Positions 1-11,120 of a stretch of DNA of 64,000 bases are shown piece after piece. The translations under genes and the position numbers were made by a program. The notes under the pieces are model-generated. The model saw only the letters and a list, made by a program, of their open reading frames with translations. It had not been told where the DNA came from and did no database searches. How positions within the stretch are numbered: position 1 is the stretch's first letter; each line of letters starts with the position of its first letter. The DNA is from Euborellia annulipes (lineage: Eukaryota; Arthropoda; Insecta; Dermaptera; Anisolabididae), in assembly GCA_023213315.1 (NCBI GenBank), contig JAKCPI010005101.1, positions 32,247 to 96,246 on the forward strand, read 5' to 3'.

Positions 1-3000
1 TCTCCTTCGGCTTTTGGCATTCAAAGGCGCTGCTTTCGTACATGCTCTTTTACAAATTATTAATCTCAAAATGTCTACTTTATAAATAAAATTAAATCCG
101 GTCCATTATCCAGGCTACTACCTAGGCCTAGCGATATTTAAAGGATTAAGGGAAGAAAACTTTTCAAAAAGATAATAGAGAGAGATAGATAGATGATCAT
201 ACTTAGTGTTTGAATTTTTTTCGTTTCTACATCAACAAAAATGTCATCTTCTACATTAAATGTTTCTGAAGCATCCTCGAATTCTTCATCATCACTTTCT
301 AAAATGTCAACAACTACCTGAAAAAAAAAGAAATATTGAATTTAAAAAAAAATTCACTCTTAAAACGGGAATCAAGTTTCATTCCCAAAAAAGCGCCTCT
401 CTAGGGTTATCAGAGTCCCTCCGAAATACAAATCGCTGTTGATTAAATCTTTTTCAAGCCAAACATTCTACATATATGAAGGCGGAACGGGAGCGAAGGT
501 GTTACGCATGTTTTTCCCGATTGTGTGTCATAAAAAGTAAGCCCAAAAATTCAAGTAATTCGAAAATTTGCCAAGAGATGTCAGAATGGTAGCTAATAAT
601 ATTTAATGCATTTGGTTGATTTATATTGATTGATCTTTTAACAATAAATACTTTATAAATGTTATTATATATTATGTATCTTTTATAAAAGCATAAAAAT
701 ATATAAATATAGGCTAATACTATGGGGGATCGGCTGTTAGACTAGCCTGCCATCTATTGCAGGAATGCTGAACTAATTTGACAGTTGATTTTTTTAAATA
801 AATCATGTAAGCTTATTTTAATATGTGATTAATAATAACAATAAATTCATTTTTAAATTTAAAAAAAATTAAAGATTATTGGCACAGATTGTTTTTTTTT
901 TGTATTTGCTTGATAACAAAAAAATTAATTTCCTCAATTTTTTAATAAGTCATTAAAAGAATTATAGCTCGATGTCCCAATAATCTCTTATGAATTTAAT
1001 TCATTTAAAAAAAAAACCGCATTGAAAAATTCCTTATAATAGTCTAGTTTTTTTTAAAGTACGTTTAGACGTCGCTCCTGAACCCCATTAACGATACGTT
1101 AATTCAAGAAACATTTAATGGGCATTTCTAAATCAATTTAACACAAAACCATATCATTTTAATAAATAATTACAATTTAAATAAAACCAAGACAAAAATG
1201 AGGAAATTTTTTTATTAACGCCACATTTCTAATTTATTGTTATTATTAATCACATATTAATTAAGAAATTTTTAAAATAAGCTTAGATGATTTATTTAAA
1301 AATCAACTGCCAAATTAGTTCAGCATTCTTGCAATAGATGGCAGGCTAGTCTAACAGCCGATATAGTATTATTAGCTTATATTTATATATTTTTATGCTT
1401 TTATAAAAGATACATAATATATAATAACATTTATAAAGTATTTATTGTTAAAAGATCAATGAAAATCAAAAATATTATTAGCTATCATTCTGACATCTCT
1501 TTGCAAATTTTTGAATTACTTGATTTTTTGGGCATACTTTTTATGACACACTACGCCATCTTAGCGGGAAAAACATGCGTAACACCTTCGCTCCTGTTCC
1601 GCCTTTAGATAGATTAGAACAGGTCTTCTTAAGAAGAAACAAAATGTTACGTTATTTTTTTGACGCGCAGTGTAGTTAGTTCTTAATATATAAACACCAA
1701 TAATTTATAAAATCGCGAGAAAGTGTAATGTGATATAAATGCTGACTGACAATTATTTTCTTAACGTAAACGTGACTGATGAGGCCATTATCCTCGGTTG
1801 GAGCGTTTAACTGGACAGATGATGGCATTATTTAAATAACGACTTCGCCTTCTCCTGGCTCTATTCCCCTTTGGTAGATTGTCGATTTATTCAATTTACT
1901 TACTTTCTTTTCTTTCGAGTTATTTTCTGCTTTGACAGTAAGGCGGTGAACGGGATGTGACAATCCTGCATTTGCAAGACAAATTTTATCACTTTTTAAA
2001 CTTTTAGGCCAACCAGTCCAACTCTAAAGAAAAATAAATAAATAAATAATTAGTCTGAATTTATTTAGTAAAAATCAAATTTCCATACCTGGTGCCTAAC
2101 AGGAATATTTGTTAAAGAATAAACATCATTTTTAATCTCCAAAATGGTCTTCGATCCATGAAATTTTAGATCGTAGTTTTTATTATCATATTGTATTTTC
2201 AAATTGTAAATTTGTTGTAACCTCTCAGCTTGACTAGGTCTGAAAGAAACAAAATAATGAAAGAATGTATCATCGATAAATACGATTGGAGTTTATTGAA
2301 TATGGACCCTGTTATGCATTAGTGTGTCAAGCGCCAAAAAAAAAAAAAAATAAAAAATTGAGTTAAGCACGGAATATTGTTTCAAATGCTATAATTAATA
2401 GTATTTTTTATGAAATATGTCCTAAAAAAATTTATATTTAATGTTACTTGCACAATTGACAAAAAAAATTATATATAATCTAATCAAAACAAAAAACTTT
2501 AATGTTGATTTTCTCAAATCTCGGTAGCTGGCGCTTGACACACTAATGCGTAACAGGGTCCATATACCGGTATCAGCGTTGAATTTATTTTCATGATTTA
2601 TTATTTGGATTTTACTCTTATAAAACTTGAAATTTAGAGCCACCCCCCCCACACAAATTGTTAATCTCATCTAATTTCTGATATGTACCCCCAATTTGAT
2701 AACACTCATTAGAGTTGTTTGAGAGTATCCCAAGATAAAAACGCACATAAGCAAAGTTAAAGAACCCCCCACCCCTGGAACATTCAAATTGAAGAGGTGA
2801 TGAACGACAATTGAAATTGCTGGAGGTATTTTCAGGCCAAATTTTATTCCACTATTCAGTCGACGTTTCGGGGGACTTAACGCCTCCCTTCATCAGGACT
2901 CTAGTCATGTACAAAGGCAAACATACAGCTTAATTTACATTACAATGATTCTCACTCACTCTCACTTGTCTTTTTTTTTTTTTTTTTTTTTTTTTTTTGT

Positions 3001-6000
3001 TACATATATTCTATGCTTTATGTTTGCCTTTGTACATGTCTAGAGTCCTGATGAAGGGAGGCGTTAAGTCCCCCGAAACGTCGACTGAATAGTGGAATAA
3101 AATTTGGCCTGAAAATACCTCCAGCAATTTCAATTGTCGTTCATCATCTATCTACACCAGGCTTTTCCAATCATCATTAAATTGAAGAGGGCACTCCTGG
3201 TTTATAACATTTGCTATTTAACTAGTGAGCAGCTCCTTCGTCTTTTCGTTGCTTTAGGGGTTGAAACCCATTCTTTTCAAGGATGTGTGTTCCAGCGAAA
3301 AAATATCTATTTTTACCTTTAACAAGACTGTGAGTGTTTGAGGTCAAACATCCCATGGCCCCCGGGAATCGAACCCAGGATCTCCGCGCCAGGCAATGCA
3401 GAGGTCGAGGGTCCGGTGGCCTGGTACAATGGTTAGCACGCCTATGCTCCGGAAAGGCGGAGATCCTGAGGTCCGATTCCCGGGGGCCATGGGATGTTTG
3501 GCCTCACCAATAAACAACACTCACATGTCTTGTTAAATATATCTATGACTTGTTAAGCCCGAATCGCGGTATTTTGAATACTATTATCTTATTCAAATAT
3601 ATAGATCTCGAAAAATATTTAACTATTTATCTATTTTTACCTCCAAATTAGATGAATTAGTAAATGTGTTACAGCTGGAAATCGTAGATCAGGGCGATAA
3701 GGAGAAAAAAACCAGCTTTCTTTTTTCTCTCATAACTTCAATTTATTTGCAAATAAAATTTAAGGATTGTGGTGTGGGTTTCAAGTGAAACATTTTGAAC
3801 AAAGCTTGTATTTATGTGAGTTTCACGAGGGTAAAAAAGTATTAACACAAATTTAAATACTCGATATATTTCGGTAGTTTTTTGTAACTCCTGAAGATGG
3901 GTTAACAACAACCCGAAATATATCGAGTATTTAAATTTGTGTTAATACTTTTTTACCCTCGTGAAACTCACATAAATACAACCTTTATTTGAAAATATTT
4001 CGGCTCCTATACAGGGGCCATCTTCAGTGCATATATGAATTTTTTTGGGAGAGATTGTCAAAATTATAAAATAATTGAGAAAAATTGAGCGCATGTATAC
4101 TGGGTATATATATTTATATACTGTCATAGAACGTGTAGAAGCCCAAGCGTTCAAATTTTCTCAATTATTTTAAAATGTTGACAATCTCTCTCAAAAAATT
4201 TATATATGCACTGAAGATGGCCTGTATAGGAGCCGAAATATTTAATTGAAGTGGTGAGAGAGAAAAAGGAAGCTGGTTTTTTTTCTCCTTATCGTCCTGA
4301 TCAGATGAATTAATTAAGAGCATAGCATTATATTAACAACCTAAAAATTAAAGTACAGTGAGGGACAATATTAAGTCCCACCCATGCGTTTTCTATTTGT
4401 GATTGTTTCATTGTTTTGAAAAAATATTATATATTTTTTAATGGAAACCTTCATAGTTCAAAGCTTAGAAAATTTCCAATAAAGATTTTCATTTTCTTTT
4501 ATAAAAACAATGAAATAATCACAAGTAGAAAACGCATGGGTGGAACTTAATATTGTCCCTCACTGTACTAGTACTCTTTGGCTGATTTTATTTCAGAGCC
4601 AGAGTTAAAAATTAAATAATCACATGAGATGTTTGAATAGATTTGATTTAAATAAATTTTCAAAGGGAAAAAAAAAACACAAAACATACTCATCAACAAG
4701 CATATCTTCGTCTCCATCAATAATAGAATTTGGAAGGACTAAAGCAAGAATGTTATCACGAGGTAGTTCAAGAGATTTCAAAAGATTAGCATCACTGGTT
4801 GGATAGTTTTTCCAGCCTTGAAGATCTTGCTGACAGGGAAGGACGCCCAGCCGTCCAGCAATTAACGATTTTAAATCACCTACAATCAATCAATTAGAAA
4901 ATAAAATCAAAGAAAGAAAGAAAAAAGAGAGAAATTCTCAACTTACCAACTGTATTTGTGTCTTCTAATTGAAATTGAACTATTCTATCATCGAAATGTA
5001 TATGGAAATGCAATTTACGAACAGAATTATTGAGATCATTGGAAGTGGACGGGAGAGCAGCAACATCAGCGCTTACACTAATTGGAATTTGAAATGAGGA
5101 AGGAAATGTTTTATTTGAGCTGCAACTTTCAATTATAGAAATATCCGAGTCTTGATTCGATTGTTTTCTTGTAACTTCGGCAATCATTTGAATATCAGAG
5201 TCCATTTCTGATGGCAACGCTTGAGTCTCTTGAGGCATCACGCGATTTATAGCAGTCTGCAAAAACAGAACAAAATTAAAATTAACATTCAAAGAGGGTC
5301 AAGTCGGGCAGCCTCCTCTTTAAATCACCCAAAAAAAAAAAAAAACACTTTTTTAGATTTTGACCAGGACTCTGGTCAAAAGTGGTTAAAATCGTCCAAA
5401 ATTGCTTTTTTTTCAATTTTATGCTATTATTATTGATATAAATATCTTTTATTTTCTCTTACCCTATATGGACCCTGTTATGCAATGGTGTGTCAAAGAC
5501 CAAAAAATTCAAAATTGAGTTAAGCACGGAATATTGTTTCAAATGCTATGATTAATAGTATTTTTTATGAAATATGTCCTAAATAAATTTATATTTAATG
5601 TAAAAGCATAAAATTATTTTTACAATATTTCAATGCAGGATTTACATTTTGCAATAATGATTTATGTTCCTAACACGTTGTTTTTTATGGTGTTAACAAC
5701 CAATAAAAACTTATTTAAACTTAAATAAACCAAAATCCTTTTTTTTTTGAAAAATGAGAAATGAATTCGTAGATGTCAAAATTTAATTTTTTGATATTAT
5801 TCCTGATAATGAAGATGAGGATCAGTGCGATTTCGAAAAGACAACAAAATAAATAATATTAAGTCGATTTCATTATAACTTTGATTTACTGTTAAAAGAA
5901 CTTTAATAATATCTTCGTTTTAATTTTTGAATTATAACCTAAAATTATTTTATTTATTATTAAGAGACTTTGAAGCATTTTTGCAAATTGCAAATTAGAC

Positions 6001-9000
6001 TTAGAGAATTTTGCAAAAATAATTTTTTATATTTTATTGTTTATTCTCTAAATTAGTCGTATTTTTAGAGATAATTTATGAATATCTGCCATAATTACAG
6101 TATTTACTTGCACAATTGACAAAAAAAATGATATTATAATCTAATCAAAACAATTTAAATCAGAAAAACTTTAATGTTGATTTTCTCAAAACTCGATGTT
6201 TGGTCTTTGACACACCATTGCATAACAGGGTCCAAATAGAATTCAGAAGTGAAAACAATGAATTAATCATATGAGCAAATGCTTTATGGGTTAATAAACC
6301 GAGCCTCGTCCTTTGTTCATTGAAAGTCTCTATTAAAGCCCCCCAGTTGCAATTTCTCATATGATTAATTCATTGTTTTCATTCATATAGTGCGATACAG
6401 AGTCTCGAATAACGCGTAAGATGAATTTCACATAGTTTCTGATATTTGAAGCTGGCGAAGCACCGGTTTATAAAAAAAAAAAAACACATTCAAAGATATA
6501 AGAATTTTAAATTAAAATACATGTTTTCATCTCACAAAGTCCCAAAGGTGAATCGCCGATTCTTTTGAAACTTGGTGCATTTAAAGAACTCATCTAAAAG
6601 ATTAATTTAGATGAAAAAAGTTTCAGGGATGGGCATTCAGAAATATTTTCAAAAATTGAATTATATTAACATGAATTAGACCAAGTAATTAAAATAATCA
6701 AGCTCAATCTAATCTGCAAACACGAAAAAGCTTTCACAAACGACGCAACAATGCTAAAAACTCATTGTCAGTTTAAATTAAAAATCTAATTGATTTATTT
6801 AAAATCATTTTTGCAAAAGCGGATTGACAGAGAAATGAAACTAATTAATATATTTATATGAAAACCATGCTGAATAGTGTGAGTACATTGACATTTTAAG
6901 ATAATCATTAGCACACAATTCAGCTCTCTTCACCAAGATATATTAATTAATGGTTTGCATCGGGTTATTCTCAAAGCCATCCTGGTCATTTCGATAATCC
7001 TGTTGAATTTTGTTTCAACAATGAAAATAACTTATGTTATAAAGACGAATCATGTGATTTTTCTTTTATAAAATGCAGTTATTGTAAGAATGAGATTTGT
7101 TTTAAGCATTTTTCCATTGAATTTCACTATTGTACCGATTTTATAGATTAAGTTAAAAATATTTCTGTATGCCCATCCCTGAAACTTTTTTCATCTAAAT
7201 TAATCTTTAGATGAGTTCTTTAAATGCACCAAGTTTCAAAAGAATCGGCGATTCACCTTTGGGTGACATTCCTTGTCAGCATTTATTACTGTGTCAACAA
7301 ATAAGTTACGACTCGGGCCGGTGGTTATAAAAATCCATCCTTTGAATTGTCCATAACAAATCAGTTCTTTTTCAAGACGATATTTAGATTGAAAATATGG
7401 AGATAGACAATCACTCAGTTTTCTTTTAAAGATCAATTTTGATAAGTTTTGACTATTTGTAACCAGGGCCGTAACTAGGCAGGTGCAACAGGTGCACCCA
7501 GAGATCTAGGGGGCCCTAAAACGAAATTGCTAATTGAATTTTCTTTACAAATCAAAAATTTTATTTGAGATTTTAAAATAAAATTTATATATAAAATAAA
7601 ATAATTTTATTTAAAATAGCCCTGAAATTATACATTGTATATAATATCTAATGTCGTGCGCCAAGAGAGTAGTGGCGTGGCGAGGACGGCGTACGATATG
7701 GGGCTCCTCGGACGACAACGCAGAGGAGCACCAAGGATGACTTGGCTTCATCGGGTCAGGAGAGACATGACCGAGCTTGGCCTGTCGGAGACAACAGCAT
7801 TGGATAGGGGAGAGTAAGGTCCGCCGACCCCGCACCGCGGGATTAATAATGGCGAGGACAGAAGAAGAATTGATCGAAAAACGACCAGAATAGGCCAGAA
7901 GACACGGCAAAGTAATTTTATTACACGACAATGCACCTGCACACAAAGCAAAACCGGTTCAGGATACAATCAAAGCCCTTGGCTGGGAGCTGCTACCCCA
8001 CCCGCCATATTCACCAGACTTGGCCCCTTCCGACTACAATTTGTTTTCATCGATGGGACACGCATTGGCTGGGCAGCACTTTGATTCCTACGAAGAAGTC
8101 GAAAATTGGGTGTTTGGTCGGTTTGCTTCAAATGACGAACATCCACAAATTGCCAGAAATGTTGTCAAAATGTGTAGAAAGCAATGGTCAATACTTTGAA
8201 TAAAATTTTTTTACTTTCCCAAGACCTGATAGATGGAATTAGGTATGTAATTAAAAATTCATTAATTTTTTTATTAATTCCATCTAAAAGGAGCCAGGAA
8301 CTATGATGAGCTACTGAAGGAATTTTCTCACGTATAATAAAACCTTGAATTGATTAAATCAAGTAATATTTAAAGCTATGTCCTTTTTAAGAAAGTGTTC
8401 TTCTTTAAATGGTACAATCAGATGTTTAAATAAATAAAAATCAATATTCCGAAACCCCGATCTTATTAGATTAAATAACGAAATTTGCAATTTATTCATT
8501 TAACCAGTTTTTTTTTTAATATTTTTAAATAAAAAGCAATTCACAAGAGTATTCGTTCTAAAAGATCCAAATCCTAACCGCAAGTTCGAACTAGAAGTTG
8601 GAAAATACAAGTTTGGACGAAAACGGGCATAGAGAAGACTGACAGTTCTGAACAAGTTCGATCAAATTATTGCTTCCGCACGTTTTTTTTTTTTTTATTT
8701 TTTTTTACACTCAAATAATAATAAATTTCTAAATCATCAAATAAAATAGATATATAGTATTTATTATCTGATTTATCTTAAATCATAAAATCAAATAATA
8801 ATAGTATTATAGGAAAATTTGCTTTAAAAACCCCTGAGGCTCTTTCGATTCCTTTGTTATAGAATCATATCCCTTGGATGGGAGAAATTGTAAAAATCTC
8901 AATGAAATATAAAATAAATATATAGAAGGGATTATAAAAATAAATTTCAAGAAAAATTTACCAATAAATCCCAATTGGATTCTTCCAGGTGAAAAATTGC

Positions 9001-9366
9001 CTCTCCAACATCTTCCACTCCTGTACAAGCCTGCAAGAAAAAGGTTTTATTTATTTTAATTTTTTGTATTAATATATTTATTCCAATAAGAAAAAAAAAT
9101 AAAAACATATCTAAACTTCTAAAATGATATTTTTTAATTTTAATATATTTTATTTATTTATTTTTTTTTTTTTTTAAGAAATAAATTGAAAATGAAGACT
9201 TGAGGATTTTTAATGACTTTTAAAACGACATAACCTCACAAAGGAATTCATTTTTATTTTAATTTAATCAATTTAAAGAAAAATATAATATATTTCTTAA
9301 AGTAGAATCAGTGTGAGTGAAACTTACTTGAAAATCAGCTAAAATTTCTTCTCTGTTTTCAGACAT
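1..9366 (-). CDS. FAF1: FAF1-like FAS-associated factor 1, 5' part of gene (partial, continues off left edge)
   Basis: Ubiquitin-binding adaptor of the UBX family that links ubiquitylated cargo to p97/VCP. Supported exons on the minus strand: 9366-9328, 9030-8962, 5256-4947, 4879-4690, 2239-2089, 2023-1904, and 317 down to 231 or 203 (two possible donors). All junctions are GT-AG and keep phase. Exons 1-3 give the N-terminal UBA domain (EEILADFQACTGVEDVGEAI, then TAINRVMPQE); exons 3-4 the first ubiquitin-like domain; exons 5-6 the second (LTNIPVRHQSWTGWP); exon 7 the acidic linker (ESDDEEFEDASETFNVEDD). Bases 1-46 may hold the next exon but the join is uncertain. The UAS and UBX domains must lie to the left of the window. 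Introns are 65 bp to 3.7 kb and carry most of the repeats listed below. Identification is by family knowledge and is strong. Confidence 0.93.
481..1603. repeat. Long palindromic MITE, arms about 500 bp
   Basis: Left arm starts GGCGGAACGGGAGCGAAGGT and the right arm ends with its near-complement. The family recurs at 28697-29313 (single arm with both ends) and 58613-59128 (half copy). It sits in a FAF1 intron. No coding potential seen. Confidence 0.85.
2304..2561. repeat. TIR MITE, GGACCCTGTTATGC family, 258 bp
   Basis: Terminal inverted repeats GGACCCTGTTATGCATTAGT / complement, flanked by TA. The same family occurs at 5470-6233 (longer, 764 bp) and, diverged, at 48611-48814. The TA flanks suggest a Tc1/mariner-type derivative (inference). 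In a FAF1 intron. Confidence 0.85.
2798..3147. repeat. Inverted-repeat element with paired hammerhead-like motifs (P1)
   Basis: Arms of about 130 bp flank a short spacer with a long poly-T. Minus-strand motif 2859-2896, plus-strand motif 3048-3085. Each arm reads CTGATGA, a G-rich/C-rich stem II with GTTAA loop, then GAAACGTC. AGTC before the core can pair with GACT after it as a short stem I. This is the clearest match to the hammerhead consensus in the window. Lies in a FAF1 intron. Confidence 0.85.
3325..3535. repeat. tRNA-derived SINE, head-to-head pair
   Basis: Plus copy from about 3413: A-box-like TGGTACAATGGTTAGCA and B-box-like GAGGTCCGATTCC. An inverted partial copy precedes it at 3325-3412, where the B box reads GGTTCGATTCC on the minus strand. 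The same family is at 10980-11086 (minus). A tail with CATGTCTTGTTAAATA is shared. Not a functional tRNA: no acceptor stem pairing or anticodon arm could be recognised. Confidence 0.7.
3687..4302. repeat. Two nested inverted-repeat elements with hammerhead-like motifs (P2)
   Basis: Outer palindrome: arms begin GATCAGGGCGATAAGGAG and end with the complement near 4302; motifs at 3995-4026 (minus) and 4211-4243 (plus), core CTGAAGA, GGC/GCC stem II, GAAATATT. Inside the left arm a second, tighter hairpin (about 3810-3980) carries its own motif at 3891-3923 (CTGAAGA, GGGTT/AACCC, GAAATATA). Both have GAAATAT where most copies have GAAACGT. Confidence 0.75.
4356..4565. repeat. TIR MITE, CAGTGAGGGACAATATTAAG family, 210 bp
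   Basis: Inverted termini of about 40 bp begin CAGTGAGGGACAATATTAAG and are flanked by TA on both sides, as in pogo/Tc1-type elements. A FAF1 intron insertion. Confidence 0.85.
5470..6233. repeat. Longer copy of the GGACCCTGTTATGC MITE, 764 bp
   Basis: Same termini as 2304-2561. The interior has a short open stretch around 5790-5850 reading FFDIIPDNEDEDQCDFEK, an acidic peptide that may be a transposase remnant. Not recognised further. Confidence 0.8.
6251..6380. repeat. Short palindrome
   Basis: Arms GAAAACAATGAATTAATCAT / complement of about 26 bp flank a 78-bp unique centre. Immediately follows the MITE ending at 6233. Confidence 0.7.
6541..7263 (+). mobile_element. DNA transposon remnant with about 110-bp TIRs and a Cys/His-rich ORF fragment
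   Basis: Termini CCCAAAGGTGAATCGCCGAT / complement. Between them 6951-7151 is open on the plus strand for 66 codons. It contains the motif FIKCSYCKNEICFKHF followed by an FHYC, i.e. C-x2-C-x4-C-x2-H-x6-H-x-C, preceded by DNPVEFCF. The same module, degraded, occurs inside the unrelated palindrome at 46439-47542. It looks like the zinc-finger-like end of a transposase; the family is not identified. In a FAF1 intron. Confidence 0.7.
7466..7530 (+). mobile_element. hAT-like 5' terminus (fragment)
   Basis: CAGGGCCGTAACTAGGCAGG has the CAGNG start typical of hAT elements. No matching 3' end is visible; the piece seems cut off before the LINE fragment at 7640. Confidence 0.4.
7640..7870 (+). mobile_element. 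LINE 3' ORF remnant
   Basis: Open from 7635 to 7817, with a typical C-terminal tail of non-LTR retrotransposon ORF2: RQRRGAPRMTWLHRVRRDM followed by an ELGLSETTALDRGE run. A frame break follows, then a CGGACCCTC-type 3' region read as RADP-like. Only the last part of the element is present. Confidence 0.65.
7893..8230 (+). pseudogene. mariner transposase C-terminal remnant
   Basis: Translates as VILLHDNAPAHKAKPVQDTI and then PPYSPDLAPSDYNLF, the second and third catalytic blocks of a mariner D,D34D transposase, then EEVENWVFGRF. No N-terminal half, and no matching left TIR found. Immediately downstream of the LINE fragment in FAF1 intron 2. Confidence 0.85.
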
Positions 9367-9778
9367 TTTGTTTAATAGTTAAGCTAAAATAAAACTTGAC
9401 GAATCATTTATTGCTGTCAATAATGTTTTGCTGTTTTTGCTCCTCAAAAGATAATGGCGCAAGTCAACTGATATTACCAACACAAAAATTTTTATAAGCA
9501 AATCACTACATCAGGTCTACCAACGTAGCAATAATTCATTCACTCTTGCATTCACTTAAAAAAAAGTTATTTTAATTTTCAATACAAAATATATTTAATC
9601 AAATAAAACTATATTAAATTGAAATAAAAATATGTGTTGATTTGAATTCGCTTGGCTTGATTCTGACCTGAAGATAGTATCTTGTTCAACTTCACTGGGC
9701 TAGCTTCATTATTATCTTGCCCAAAATAAACATGTTTTAATTTCCAATCCTATTAAAAAATTTCCAAATTAATTTAAA
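9367..9778. promoter_or_regulatory. FAF1/MRPS17 divergent intergenic region
   Basis: 412 bp separate the FAF1 start codon (9366, minus) and the MRPS17 start codon (9779, plus). It must contain both 5' UTRs and both promoters. No TATA box is convincing, and no transposon is seen here although both neighbouring genes are full of them. Bidirectional promoter is an inference from layout. Confidence 0.6.
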
Positions 9779-11084
9779 ATGGTGAGCTTAATTAAAAGAT
9801 CGTCGATTTTATTAGGACAATGCGTACCTACTCTAAAAGAGAATGCCTCTAAAATAAGAATCAAATCACTAGAATTTGATATATATTTAAATATGGTAAC
9901 AATTTTTTTTTTTTTAATTATATCTTAATGAATTTTACTAATAATCTCAATTTAATTATTTCTAGTATTTTAGTAAATTTGAATTTCTTTACGCTCATGA
10001 TCCAGAGAAATTATGTAAAACTGGAGATGTTGTCTTAGTAGAAAAACTTCCAGAGAAAATGACAACGCTAATAAGTCATAAGATTTTAAAGATAGTTTAC
10101 CCTCTTGGGGATATTACGGATCCAATTACAGGAGAAAAAAATCTCCGGGACACAGTACAGGTATTCATTTAAAGAATTAATTCTTTTGTTTAAATCTGGA
10201 ACAGGTTAAATAAATAAATTTCTGTAGTCTCACTCGATATTAACTGAAATCCAACCGAATCTGTATTCCTCGAGTGTTTTTGCTTTAAATTATAAAAACT
10301 TGAGGATTGTCATCTTCACAAACAAAGTCCCTAGCATCTCAATATTTGTTTTTGAGCTATAAATACACTCTCTGCAGAAACAGAGCCTCCCCAGAGTGTA
10401 ATGACTTTCCCAGGATAAATGTTAGTCAATCATCACACCGAGCGACCAGATGATGATGTCAATGAAATCGAAACGTCCCGAATTAGAGCTCGCTGCATCC
10501 TCCTTCCATCTATCTGAAACATCTACATCAAATTAATATTTTCTTAAAAAGAAGTTATATCGAAATTTGTTGGGATAGATTCTAAACTGTTGATATTAGG
10601 AAGAAAGTATCGATACTCGTGCTGCAGGAATATAGGAATAATAATTAAGAGGTGATGATAACGTTGATGTACGAGGGTGGTTTGAAAAGTTCTCGGAATG
10701 TACTAGAATTAAGTATTTAACCTCGGCGGAACTGCTTTTATTTTTCAACATAGTCTCCCTGTAGACTAATGCATTTGGTCCAGCAGCGATGTTTCAATGC
10801 CTTGATTCCATCTCGAAAATGAGATTCGGCTAATCTACAGAATAAAGTGTCAGGCCACCTAGAGGGCGCTGAGGTGATTCATTCGTGATTCTTTCGTTCT
10901 TCTTTTTGGGATTCGTTCTCACTATTTTATTTTTATAAGACGCCATTTAATATATATATAAATATATATATATATATATTTAACAAGACATGTGAGTGTT
11001 CTTTATTGATGAGGCCAAACATCCCATGGCCCCCGAGAATCGAACCCAGGATCTCCGCCTTTCCGGGGCATAGGCGTGCTATCC

Positions 11085-11120
<36 letters not shown>

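Noticed and set aside
1770..1800. CTGATGAGG hammerhead-like core in a FAF1 intron
   Set aside because: No GAAAC partner follows; only half the motif.
3413..3492. Functional tRNA gene
   Set aside because: A and B boxes are present but the acceptor and anticodon stems do not fold; several similar copies indicate a SINE.
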